The notes under the pieces: model-generated
Told to the model about the DNA's origin: nothing
The model's input: the letters and a program-made list of their open reading frames with translations, nothing else
Database searches by the model: none
Assembly (NCBI GenBank): GCA_018881555.1
Contig: JACAXG010000032.1
Location: forward strand, 322,837 to 386,836
Origin: Amblyornis subalaris
Lineage: Eukaryota; Chordata; Aves; Passeriformes; Ptilonorhynchidae
Length of the DNA: 64,000 bases
Direction of reading: 5' to 3'
Translations under genes and position numbers: made by a program
Shown: positions 1 to 10,396 of the stretch, in pieces
Position numbering within the stretch: position 1 is the first letter of the stretch
Layout of the letters: every line of letters begins with the position of its first letter

Positions 1-2673
1 TGGACAGTTCTCCTGGAAAAGAGCCTTTATTTTATATCTGAAGAGTCTTTTTCCCCTGTTTCCAGCCTACCAGAGCTGGAACTCTGCTCCACCTAGGCCT
101 TCAGCTGACTGCTAGGAAAGTCATTTAATGGTAGGAAAAGTGGAGAATTAGATGCCTCATCTAAGGAAATCGTAAACTTTTGATCACCAAGGAGTTAAAA
201 AAAAATTCAGATAAGCAATTATCAGGTGAAGGCAAAGACAAAAGACAACGCAAATTGTCACTGGACCCCTTCCAGCCACAGGATTAGGAGGTCAGTGGGC
301 TGGGGCTCTCTGAAACATTGATATTAATAACGAGCAGTTTCTTCAGAGGCTTGGCTGATGGAGATGTCTCTCTTGACTGTTAGTCAGTTGAAAAAGATTC
401 AGGGAAATGTCAAATGCTTTCAAAAGGTATTTCAAACTGGATGCTGGCACTCTAGTTATCCTAAATATCACTGGAGAGAAAAATGGCTTTAAGAGAGAAA
501 AGGATTAAAATATATGAAAAGTGCTTGCAGCACTGAGATTCACTTATTTAGCTGCAAGGAAGAAAATGATTCATATGAATACCTCTATCTGCTTATAATT
601 CAGATTANATTTGCAGAGCCATAAGAGTAGGTTGTTCTTAAAATTTAATTCTCCAAGGGCAAATCAAATTTTATGAGAAAATCTAAGATCGATAATAAGC
701 CAGCTTCTGTCCTGTTTATTTTTTAAAATAATATAGAAAGCAATACTGTCAGTATAAAAATTAGAAGAGTTTCCAATCAGGGTTGCATTTAATACTGAAA
801 AGTTCAAAATCAAAGTATTTTCTAATGAGTTTGGTAAACTTTTGGTTCCACAGTCACTCATATTTCTTGATAAATAGTCTGGTTTTAGCCTCTGGGAACC
901 ATTTCCCTCTCTGCCCCATGGATNTTCCCAGGTTGAGTTTCTTGGTTCTGTGAGGACACGGCACCCTTGCAAGGAGATTGTGCCATTGATGGGCCAAAGT
1001 CAATAATCAAATACCCATTTAAATACTGGATTATTAATTACTGAATTACAAAATTGATTACTAAACAATTAAGTACCCATTTAATCACTGAGCTGCAATT
1101 CCTGAGGTCTGNCCTGCCAGAAGGCTCTGATGAAAATTGTGTGGTATTCAGAGGTACAATATTTGGAGAGGGCAGTTCTGGTGGGAGGCTGGNAGGCTGC
1201 TGGGGTCCTCTGGAAACAGAGTTTGCCCCAGCAGAGCCATGTGGAGGAAGGCATCACAAAGGGTGACTTTGCTGCCCCNTCAGCAGAGGAAAGTTGGGTT
1301 ATTTATGATTTTTTTTGTATTGCTGTGGTGAATTGGCCTCAGCTGGTAGCCAAGCACCCAGGACAACCCTCACAGTGGGACACGNGGGAAATAGGAGGAG
1401 GAAAAGCAGTGGAGATGAAGACAGGGTGGAGATAAAAACAGNAAGATGCATTCCCAGTCACTGAAGTGGACAAACAGGCTCCTTGAGGGGAATAGAATTC
1501 AGAATCATGGAATCATAAAATGGTTTGGNTTGGAGGGGAACTCAAGGATCATCTTTTTCCAATTCCCATCATGTGGTTCCAACCCCCAAAGCTTAATATT
1601 TAATTGCTGATTTAGGTAGTGAGAAACAAAGACGTCAAACCTAAAATACTTATGGAAAACACCTTTCCTCCCATTTTCCTGGGCTGAACTTCTCTCCAGC
1701 ATCTCCCTCGTTGCTGTTGTAGGTCCCTTTGGTGAGGCAATGGCAGCACTCTTTGCTCTTCACTCTTTTCTTCTGTGTTTCCCTCCTTCTGTCTCCTCTG
1801 ATCCAGGGTAAGGCTCAATGGTCCATGCTCCCCTTGGGTTTTTCACCTTTGGGTGTGACTCTTGCTCCATGACAGGGATGTTTTTTGCTGTCCTGTGTTT
1901 CCACAGCAAAACTCTCACTCTGAGCCCTTTCAAACATGAGTTAGAGAGGACACATTTTTCTTTAAGGGAACTGGAAACCCTACAATTCTTGGTACTGGTG
2001 TGATTAATTCCATGGCAGATTAACCACTTATCCCTGCGGGTCCTTGGGTGGTGATATGCAGGAAAAGATGTCAGCCAATATGAAAAGGATCCCTGCTCAT
2101 GCACTGAATTACACCTGGAAGTTAAAATCAGATTAATCAGATTTATTTTATCATTTTTCTTTCTTATGATAGAAATCAATTTTAATGTAAGATTTAAGAT
2201 TTGATATTAATATCTTAATTTACATTATATTAGAAATTTATCCCTCAACCTCTTGTTGAAGTATTGAATAAAGTTGAGGTTGGTCAGACTGGGATCTTTG
2301 TGATTACAGACAGATGAATTTCATTCTTGTGGCTGTATGAGTGTTTGAGTGAAAGCTGGGGCTGATCAGAGTAGAGAGTTTACGAGATTTCTGTTGTGGG
2401 CATTCAGTCAATGGCCGTGCAGGCTCAGGTGATGAAGGCAATGCTCTGCTGCAGAGGGGAAAACAGCATTTCTGTGGGAGGGAGGTGTCTGCAGTCCATG
2501 TCCCTGTGAGCTGCACACTGACAATGAGATGATCCTGTTTCACAGCAAAATGCCCAGCCTTAGGACGACAGCTCCAGGCTGAAAATATCAGGGAATTTCA
2601 CAAGGAAGATGGAGTATTGCTGTTTTTGAGGAGAGTTCTAATTTGATTGTTATTGTATTTTCCATTATTACAG
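1..2673 (+). other. OPN5: Presumed OPN5 intron 1, no exon recognised
   Basis: The stretch ends in a good splice acceptor (pyrimidine-rich, then ATTATTACAG) immediately before OPN5 exon 2. I looked for the first coding exon, which should encode about 45 residues, end just before TM1 completes, and have a phase-1 donor. No reading frame in front of a plausible GT donor resembles an opsin N-terminus, so exon 1 and the promoter probably lie upstream of the window. The only repeat recognised here is a short CR1 piece near 1.5 kb. Eight single N bases fall in this interval. Confidence 0.5.
1500..1590 (-). mobile_element. CR1 LINE 3'-end fragment
   Basis: Read on the minus strand, the sequence is the classic avian CR1 3' terminus. 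It has the AGAATCATGGAATCATAAAA motif followed by a diverged TGGTTTGGGTTGGA and the CATC..TTCCAATTCCC segment. It is 5'-truncated to under 100 bases, as is usual for CR1, and somewhat degraded. Confidence 0.7.
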
Positions 2674-2793
2674 GCATCCTTTCAACTCTGGGAAATGGGT
2701 ATGTTATTTTCATGTCCTCAAAGCGAAAAAAGAAGTTGAGACCTGCTGAGATAATGACTGTTAATTTAGCAGTGTGTGATCTGGGCATTTCAG
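2674..2793 (+). CDS. OPN5: OPN5 exon 2 (TM1 to start of TM2)
   Basis: This is a 120-base exon with phase-1 boundaries on both sides. The acceptor is CAG before GCATCC and the donor is TCAG then GTAATT. It encodes 39 whole residues starting ILSTLGNGYV, including the conserved TM1 asparagine (GNGYV). The basic first intracellular loop (SSKRKKKLRPAE) and TM2 with NLAVCDLGIS follow. The last base joins TT of the next exon to make Val. The long open frame around it extends into both introns and is not all coding. Splice boundaries are inferred from the consensus sites and from phase agreement with exon 3. Confidence 0.95.
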
Positions 2794-4130
2794 GTAATTT
2801 AATGTTTTTATTTTCACTCATTTTTACTGTCTCACCATTCTGTCTGGCAGCAGCAAGAGACATGCTCTGGAAGTCATGGGAGCACCAAATGCCTTTTGCT
2901 ACTTATATTTCTGCTCTATTATTTGCATGTAAATAACAGANGAGGATGGAAAACAACATTCCTGAACAGCTTGATGGGAAGAAATGAACAGTACAGAGAA
3001 AAAATTAGGGCTGATTTTGTCAAACAGGCAAAGCTCCTGATCACCCCAGCAGTGGGCAAGTCTCCAAAGGCAGCTTCCATGTGCACCCTGGCACAATAAC
3101 CACAAAATATCTCGGTATTACAGGTGCAGAAAATGATGTTTTCTTGCCGTAGGGTGCAATAGAAAGGATCCAAGTCCTTCAAAACTACACGTTTAGCCAA
3201 ATAATTGGAAAATGCCAGTGGCTATCAGCCCATCAAAACTAATAGTTTTCTCTCTGGTGACCCTCCTCCTTTGTGTCTGAGTCAGAAAAAATAAGCATTT
3301 GTGTCAATCTGTAGAGTAAGAGCAACAACAGCCAACTGGGAGAATTTTTATTTCAACCCCGCCGTCTGGATGTGCTGGCATGGGAGGAGGGAGCTTTGGA
3401 AAGGTTTATATAGAGTTGCAGAGATGGTTGTTTTGGCTCTTGACATGAGTCTCATTCAGCTGCTCATGGCTGCATGCAAACACAGGGAAAGGGCTGGATG
3501 TCCTTTAGAAAAGGACATTTTAGATGGCAGACAATCCAACGGGTATCAAGACCCAGCTGACCATGGGATCTCCCNGGTGCAATATAAATGGCAATATTTT
3601 CCCCTGTTTCCAAAGCCATCTGTCCCGTATGTGTTGTACACACTGGGACCTCTGCCCTCAGCTCCAGTGCACCCTTTTCCTGCCCTCTGTCTCTGGTGCT
3701 TTTGTGCCCATCTAAAAGCCCAAAATATCACTGAGCAACATAAAATGATGGCTCCCAGCCTCCCCACACTGACGCTCGTTTGTGGTCTCATGGCACAAGG
3801 CCAAGGAGCTGCTCACTCCTGCGTATTCCAGGGGTTTTGGTCACTAAACATGGATTTCTGAAGGAAATGCTAATTCAGTAGAGGAAAGATGTTGGTATAA
3901 ATATCACTGCTACCACACAGAGAAATCCCAATGATTTCTTTGGCATTTCTGCCATGGAGACACCATTTCTATCTTGCAATACTCAGAAGTTAAGGAAAAA
4001 ACCCAGATTGTGTGATACTCCCATTTTTGTTGTGTTTTAAGAAACTGTCTTATCTTATAAGGCTCCTATGATAGTCACTCCAATGAGAGGGAGTGCTTCA
4101 GGAGTATTTCCCCAGCTTTATATTTTGAAT

Positions 4131-4297
4131 GTTGCTCAGAGAAGCTGTGACTGCCCCATCCCTGGAAGTGTCCAAGACCAGGATGGGGCTCTGAGCAACC
4201 TGGTCAGTGGAAGGTGTCTCTGCCCATGGCAGGGTGGTTGGAACTAGGTGGTCTTTAAGATTTCTCCTAACCCAAACTNTTCTGTGATTCTATGATT
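4131..4297 (+). mobile_element. CR1 LINE 3'-end fragment
   Basis: The plus-strand CR1 tail shows GAAGCTGTGACTGCCCCATC, then GGAAGTGTCCAAG, GGAAGGTGTCTCTGCCCATG and GTTGGAACTAGGTGGTCTTT. It ends with the diagnostic TTCTGTGATTCTATGA. The element is 5'-truncated and carries one N near its 3' end. Confidence 0.9.
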
Positions 4298-4447
4298 TGA
4301 TAAATTTTAACTGCTATCTCCTGACTGTATAAACTGTTTGTCCCAACCATTCAAATTACAGCTTGTTTGGGACCCCTCTCGGTGTGAGGGGCTGGTTTCT
4401 CTGTCAAGGTCTGTCACCAACATATCACCTTGCTTTCTTCTGGGGGG

Positions 4448-4623
4448 AATCTCATTCTATCTGTGTGTTTAAATTTTGGAATTAAAAAGAATTGTGATTG
4501 GCCATGTGACAGCCATGCATGGTTTTTCTCCCTTCTCTAATCTCATTCTATCTGTGTGTTTAAATTTTGGAATTAAAAAGAATTGTGATTGGCACGGCCA
4601 TGCATGGTTTTTCTCCCTTCTCT
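4448..4623 (+). repeat. Two-copy tandem duplication (91 and 85 bases)
   Basis: A unit beginning AATCTCATTCTATCTGTGTG and ending CTCCCTTCTCT is repeated head to tail. The first copy runs 4448-4538 and the second 4539-4623. The copies are nearly identical, except that the second lacks six bases around the CATGTGACAG stretch. High identity suggests a recent duplication. The junction is noncoding and lies inside OPN5 intron 2. Confidence 0.9.
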
Positions 4624-6382
4624 AATTTTTTTTTTTAAACTAATGGAAGGTGCTAACTGGAGAAATGGGATGTGTTCTGTNTGCTGGGTCGATTGAAGAT
4701 AGGATGTTTTCTCCAAAATCTTCATATTTCATGCACTTGCCTTAACACTTTGTTGAAGAAATGAGTTCTGCTTCCTGCAGATTTCCACAGGGTGGCACCA
4801 GCCCCTTGTTCAAAGCTGCATCAAGCTCGTTTTGCAGGATTCTCCCAGTCCTGCTGCTGAATGAAAATTTGATTTTGTGCAAATAAATGTGTTTGCCTTT
4901 AAAGCTGGCAATCATTTGCTTGAGTGAAGGTGCTGACTGTTAGCACATATCCCAGACCTTGTCATATTTAATGTTTTTCTTGTGATCTTCATAACCAAGT
5001 TCAGCTTTCGCTTGAAAAATTAAAAGTGCATTTATTGTGCTTGAAGAAAAGCACATCTCACACAGACCTGAGCACCACCTTCGGGTTCAGGCAGAACTTT
5101 CCTTACAGGCTTAGGCTGAAGGAAAATAATCCCAAACTACCTTGTTTAAACATAAATCTGATTTTGAAGGGCTTTCAGTCCTGATGGTTTTGGCATAGAA
5201 GATGGAGCAAAGGCCGTTTTCTGTGAGATTTGGTTTNGGTAGAAATATTTCAATTTTCTGTTAAGAATAAAAGCAGAATGCTTTGGTTTGTATCAGTTTG
5301 ATGTGAAATGGAATGGTTTCGGGAACAATCTGAAATATTTTCCTACAGGTCACTTCAACAAAAGAGAGATTTTTGTCTTGGCTTCTATGAATAGGTTACC
5401 TTGTGGGAATTACAGTTTGCAAGATCATTTTTGCCCTCTTTATAAAGCAATTCACTGAGCTTCTATGACGTTACAGACACTGTGGTTCAGCCAGGGAAAC
5501 TAGCCCAGGGCAGCTGAGATGTTTTCAAATCCTTGAGGTGCTCTGGCTGCCCCTGTGCAGGAAGGAACACAGTCACAGGAACGTGGAGTTCAATATTTAA
5601 TGTTGTTTGAACACTGCAGTTGGAATGCTCAGGCCTGGGAGCATTTCAGATGGGACTGGTAAGTAAAACTGAAGGGTTTGGAAAACATACGTTCCTAGAT
5701 TATTAATTTCTGAGTTTTCTATTCCTTTAAAGTTGATTTTTTTTGTTTGTCCAGATTCTGACCAAGAACAAGGTAATTGTTAGGAGAAAGTGGAGATTTC
5801 CAACTAGAAAATTACAATTTTCAAACTTTGTCGTGATACTTCCAGAGAATATGAATAATGTAAATCTCCTTTANGGTGATAATGGAACAACATTTGACCT
5901 AACTTCACTTCTCCCATAATGCACCACTCACTTTTACATAAGGAGGAATGAGCTGAAGTGCCACTAAGACAGAGCCTCACAAATAGTTATGTATTTCCCA
6001 TCTGTCTGGGGAAGCTTAGAATGTTTTGGTATCTGTGTCCAGGTGACTTGCTGACAGGCATCAAGGCATGGAGAGGAGCTGGAACTGTTTCTGCCCTCAA
6101 GCCCATGCTGTGACCGTGGCAGCATCTTTCCTTCTCACCTAACACTTTCCCTCACTATGTATCCTACTTCTGGGTCTTGACAGGTTTGCAAAAGTCCTTT
6201 TTGAAGGCAAATTTCTTTATCTTGTGCTTGAAGACACTCAGTTATNGTCTATTAAAGCACCTATTTCCAGCCATTCTGCAGGCTTGGCTCATCCTACCAC
6301 AGCATCAGTGCTGTGGGATCCAGCTACAGCTGCCTTTGGCTCAGTCCTGTGCATTGGGGGACACACAAGACATAAAACCAGA

Positions 6383-6640
6383 GAACACTTAAAAATCATC
6401 TTGGTCCAACNCCCTGCCATGNGAAGAGACTCTCTCACTAGACCAGGTTGCTCCAAGNCTCGTCCAACCTGGCCTTGAACATTTCTGGNGATGGAACATC
6501 TGCAATTTCTCTGCACAACCNGTGCCAGGGCCTCACCACCCTCCCAGTAATGATTTTCTTCCTAATATCTCATCTAAATTTACCCTCCTTCAGCTTAAAA
6601 TCACCACACCTGCTGTGCCTGAAGCCCTCTCTCCACACTG
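6383..6640 (-). mobile_element. CR1 LINE 3'-end fragment just upstream of OPN5 exon 3
   Basis: Minus-oriented CR1: the plus strand shows ATCATCTTGGTCCAAC, CCCTGCCATG, AGACCAGGTTGCTCCAAG, GTCCAACCTGGCCTTGAAC, the GTGCCAGGGCCTCACCACCC segment and TTCTTCCTAATATCTCATCT. Five single N bases fall inside it (6411, 6422, 6458, 6489, 6521), an unusually dense cluster. That would fit collapsed or poorly resolved reads in repeated DNA. The element ends about 120 bases before the exon 3 acceptor. Confidence 0.9.
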
Positions 6641-6759
6641 CACAGCACTTTTACTGGTATCAGTTTTGTGCAAAGGAGAGGGTTTGCCTTCCTGAAAAAA
6701 GGAGGTTTTATCCATGGTGGATTTTATCAGTCAGCTGACATTCTCTTCTCCTTTTGAAG

Positions 6760-6930
6760 TTGTAGGCAAACCCTTCAGCATCATTTCCTTCTTTTCCCAC
6801 CGCTGGATGTTCGGCTGGATTGGCTGCCGCTGGTACGGATGGGCTGGTTTCTTCTTTGGCTGTGGGAGCCTCATCACCATGACAGCTGTCAGCCTGGACA
6901 GGTACCTAAAAATCTGCCACTTGTCCTATG
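6760..6930 (+). CDS. OPN5: OPN5 exon 3 (TM2 to second intracellular loop)
   Basis: This 171-base exon is phase 1 to phase 1. The acceptor is TTTTGAAG before TTGTAGG and the donor is CCTATG then GTAAGG, a strong site. It encodes VVGKPFSIISFF, then GWIGCRWYGWAGFFFGCG and TAVSLDRYLKICHLSY. It holds the TM3 cysteine for the conserved disulfide (GWIGC). Tyrosine sits at the bovine-rhodopsin 113 equivalent rather than the vertebrate visual counterion glutamate. The G-protein-contact DRY motif is intact. All of this is typical of OPN5. Confidence 0.97.
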
Positions 6931-8606
6931 GTAAGGCAACTATATATCCATATATAGCTATAAATATTGTCTATGACTGTACAGAAGCTATATGAAGTGC
7001 TATAGTTTACTACACTGAAATCAGAATTAAGCTCTTCAGAATGCTGTTGTTAAATACAGAAGGGAACACACAGATAAGAGAAATGTATTTACATGATCCA
7101 AGTAATCCCAGCTAACTTTGTTTTGCTGGACATAACACCCTCACTGTTGTCCCTCTGCTGTCTGCTTAAGGCAAGATTTTCTGTAATCCCTCATAGATAA
7201 ATCACTTTGTGTCTATCAAGGCTTATTAGCATTAACGGATGAAAGTATTGCAAATATTGCAGGGTCTTATGGACCAACAGATAGAAATATTCCTTATTAG
7301 ATACCTAAATTCCTCTGAGGTGTGTGGCAAGCTATTTAAAACATCCAAGAGATTTGAATGGGCAATAAGTCATAATGAGAAATTGTCTCTCTGTTATGGA
7401 AATGGAACCTGAGAGGATGAAATGAATTTAGCAGTGAAAGGTGTTACCACCTTATCCATCAATATCTTGCAGCTCTTGAATGTGATGTATTATATGGGTC
7501 ATTCTTTCCAGTTAAATGATATTGTCACAGATTAGAAAAGATGTTCTTCTTGCATCGGAAGGGACTAAATTCCCATCAAAATACAGGGAATACTCAAGTT
7601 GACTTTACATATAAAGGACACCTGACTATGTACCTACACATTCTCATTCTCTACAGATTTTTTTTTTTTTTTGATACTAGACTGCTGTGATTTGACAATA
7701 GCTGTAAAAATAATGTTGCTCTTTTAATACTCATTTTGTATTGTTGCTTTTTTCCACCCTTGAACATAACAAACCTTTCTGTCTCCCAGCCATAATACAT
7801 GAATACATCATTTGCCAGGCAATGTTCATTTTCCTTCCAGGGATCTGGAAACATAAAATCAGCTGGGAAGTGACACTGGTCAAATCCAAATTACAGGTGT
7901 TTCTTTGCTTTGGTTTTGTTTTAAGTCATTCTGAAACCCTGGAGAAATCTCCTCAATGTTAGTGTGAAGTGAGTGAAAACTCTCCTGTGAGTCAGGGACT
8001 GCAGGACAGGTTGGAACTTCCAAGCTGGAAGGAGATCTTATAACACCATAACACAAGTTTCTGCAAAAATTAAAGATTTTAACTTGTTAGTCCTGTCTGA
8101 GTCCTACATGTTGAACATAGGTGATGATGAAAACTTGCAAAATGAAACTTTTTCTAAATGAATTAGAGCTGTATGCAAGCTGTTTCTGAGCTGGTTGTCT
8201 GGCTTTAGTTTGGACTCTCCTCTGTTGTAAATCACCACCGTTTAAAGCAAAGACCTGAAATAAAGTCGGGTGGAGCCTTCCATATGAGTGTGCCTTTGTC
8301 TCCAGGAGGTACAATGTGAGCTCAAGGTCACTATGGATACCTGGAAAAAGCTGAGATGAGCACGACAGAGTTGTTAAACAGTCAAGCAAACTCATATTTC
8401 ACAGAACCATAGAATGGTTTGGGTTGGAAGGGGCTTTAAAGACCATCCAGTTCCAAACTCAATGGGAATCATGGGGACAGCTCCCACTAGACCAAATTGC
8501 TCACAGCCCCATCCAACCTGTCCTTGAACACTTCCAGTGACATGACATCTCCCATCGTGCCAAATACATCTGGACATGAACTTGTAACTCTTGAATTTCC
8601 TTCCAG
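6931..8606 (+). other. OPN5: OPN5 intron 3
   Basis: This 1.7 kb AT-rich intron starts GTAAGG and ends TTCCTTCCAG. It holds a 15-base T tract at 7658-7672 and a minus-strand CR1 end whose last recognisable bases lie about 50 bases before the exon 4 acceptor. No coding potential was recognised. Confidence 0.85.
8401..8556 (-). mobile_element. CR1 LINE 3'-end fragment next to OPN5 exon 4 acceptor
   Basis: On the plus strand it reads ACAGAACCATAGAATGGTTT, then GGGTTGGAAGGGGCTTTAAA, CACTAGACCAAATTGCTC, CCCCATCCAACCTGTCCTTG and AACACTTCCAGTGACATGAC. This is CR1 in reverse complement, with its terminal ATTCTATGGTTCTGT end at 8401. It stops close to the splice branch-point region of the next exon. 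Confidence 0.9.
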
Positions 8607-8941
8607 GTACCTGGCTTAAGAGACACCATGCATTTATCTGCCTGGCAATAATCTGGGCCTATGCCATGTTCTGGGCCACGGTGCCTTTTGCTGGGGTGGG
8701 GAGCTACGCCCCCGAGCCCTTTGGGACCTCCTGCACTCTGGACTGGTGGCTGGCACAGGCTTCAGTGGCTGGACAGGCTTTTGTTCTGAGCATTCTCTTC
8801 TTCTGCCTCCTGTTCCCAACGGCGGTGATCGTGTTTTCCTATGTCAAAATAATTTTAAAAGTCAAATCCTCCACCAAAGAAGTCGCTCACTATGATACCA
8901 GGATTCAGAACAGCCACATACTTGAGATGAAGCTGACGAAG
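8607..8941 (+). CDS. OPN5: OPN5 exon 4 (TM4, TM5, third intracellular loop)
   Basis: This 335-base exon is phase 1 to phase 0. The acceptor is TTCCTTCCAG before GTACCTGG and the donor is ACGAAG then GTAGGT. It encodes TWLKRHHAFICLAIIWAY (TM4), then the second extracellular loop with PEPFGTSC. That loop carries the Glu at the bovine 181 position, which serves as counterion in non-visual opsins, and the disulfide Cys 187. TM5 follows with VIVFSYVKII, and the exon ends in the third intracellular loop at LEMKLTK. Counting back from Cys 187, position 168 is alanine and 169 threonine. Confidence 0.97.
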
Positions 8942-9799
8942 GTAGGTGGAGAACATTGACCTCAGTTTGCTTTGTAGGGCCATAGAAGCAGGTTTGGAGA
9001 CAATAACACAGTGCTCTGAAGGTGGTTCTTGTAGCTCTCTCCTCTGTTACTGTCAAGATGGGTAAAAAACAACAGTGGAAATATAATTCTGTGATTAGGG
9101 CACTTGAGTCCCTGAGATCGTGATTCACTCTGAAGCTCTGCCGCAGCAGAGCTGTGTGACCTTACAAGTCATATCACCTCCCTGTGGCCCTGTTCCCCAC
9201 CATAAAACACCCTTTGCTTTCAGAAACAATTGCAACACTAATTTAAGTGTTCGATGTGCACAGGAATTATAACAGAGAACAGATAGAGAGCAGATTATTG
9301 TAGCAGGGAAATAAAACTTTCAGACAGTTTACGTTCCTCTGTTAATGAAGATATAAACCAAAATCGGTCCTGTGACACTGCAGTTGTTTTTATGCAAATA
9401 ATTTATCATTTAGGTTCAGCCATGAACTGCTGATGAAAATGCACTGAAGTGCTACAATTAATTCTCCATCTCAGACCATATCCTGTTTTCCCTTTCTGAT
9501 TGAATCTATTTTCTGTTTGGCAATGGTGACAGTCATGATCCTTGATACTGGTTATTGTGCCAGGAAATCTCTCAAGATAAAGACTTACATTGAACAAAAC
9601 CAGATTCCTTAGCTGTAAAAGATTCACCAGCCTCTGTAATCCATGCCAAGAGTGACAAAAGCAGCAACTTTTGCTTGCCTGATCAAATTTTATTACACTT
9701 TTTGTGAATTGAACTGAAAGTTATATAACATACAGCAATAAGAGACATTATGTCTAAACATACCTGAGAGTCTCAGTTAGTACCTGTACAGCCAGTGCT

Positions 9800-9828
9800 G
9801 CAAGTACAGCTGGTACAACTGTACTTGC
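9800..9828. repeat. Perfect 10-bp inverted repeat, 9-base loop
   Basis: GCAAGTACAG at 9800-9809 is the exact reverse complement of CTGTACTTGC at 9819-9828, separated by CTGGTACAA. Pairing does not extend further outward, so it is too short for a typical microRNA precursor. Function unknown. Confidence 0.8.
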
Positions 9829-10321
9829 CTTTCAGAAAGATGTTTCAAATTTTGACTTTTTCCTTTGAAGAGCAATGGAAACTTTTCATTTGAGGTTGCA
9901 GATTTTTTTTTTTTTCCATATTGGAAGGATCATGTAAAACTTCAATGTGATCTGTGTTGCAACACTGATAATTGTCCCTCCTGTCTTGGATCTGCACTGG
10001 AGAACATAATGTTGGGATAAGTATAAGTATGGAAAATGAGTCTCCCTTATAACCCATTTGACTCCACAGCACAATTTATAACAGACAGGCTGTGTTTGAG
10101 GTCCTTGGCTCACCTGCACTGTTACTTCAGTGACAGACAACAAAAAGAAAAGGCTAAAGAAGAGGTTATGCAATGTCCAAACCCCTTGTGCTTTCTGGGG
10201 ATTTTTTTTTTGTCTAATCCTGCTAATTGCCTTATTCCAAATGAGTGCACATGTTCTGCTCCCAGTCCGGATGCAGCCATGGTCTGCCAGTGGCAGCAGT
10301 ATGATGGCAGATGTTCTCCAG

Positions 10322-10396
10322 GATTATTATGGCACGGCATCGTTGGAAGTGCTATCGAGCTGTGACTCGATAGCAGAGTCAGACAGGCTGGTTCAG
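10322..10396 (+). other. OPN5: Candidate OPN5 cassette exon, 75 bases
   Basis: The segment is preceded by TTCTCCAG and followed by GTAAAG, which are acceptable acceptor and donor sites. It is exactly 25 codons long, phase 0 on both sides and stop-free, so it could be inserted between exons 4 and 5 without shifting the frame. It would add an acidic and serine-rich stretch (beginning DYYGTASLEV, ending SDRLVQ) to the third intracellular loop. The acceptor has a weak pyrimidine tract, and I know of no such exon in other OPN5 genes, so it may be chance. Confidence 0.25.
10351..10374. repeat. Perfect 9-bp inverted repeat, 6-base loop
   Basis: GCTATCGAG at 10351-10359 pairs exactly with CTCGATAGC at 10366-10374 around a CTGTGA loop. 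It lies inside the candidate cassette exon. Its CpG-containing arms stand out in an AT-rich intron. Confidence 0.8.

Larger units (their letters stand above)
2794..6759 (+). other. OPN5: OPN5 intron 2
   Basis: This 4.0 kb intron has GT at 2794 and AG at 6758-6759. It contains a plus-strand CR1 end near 4.2 kb, a 91-base tandem duplication at 4448-4623, and a minus-strand CR1 that stops about 110-140 bases before exon 3. A 186-codon open frame at 3301-3861 resembles no known protein and is best read as chance. Twelve single N bases fall here; the last, at 6521, precedes the long N-free block. Confidence 0.85.

Noticed and set aside
3301..3861. 186-codon plus-strand open frame in OPN5 intron 2
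   Set aside because: It interrupts the opsin gene, matches no protein I know, has no domain-like pattern, and lies in N-speckled intronic DNA. Chance is the simplest explanation.
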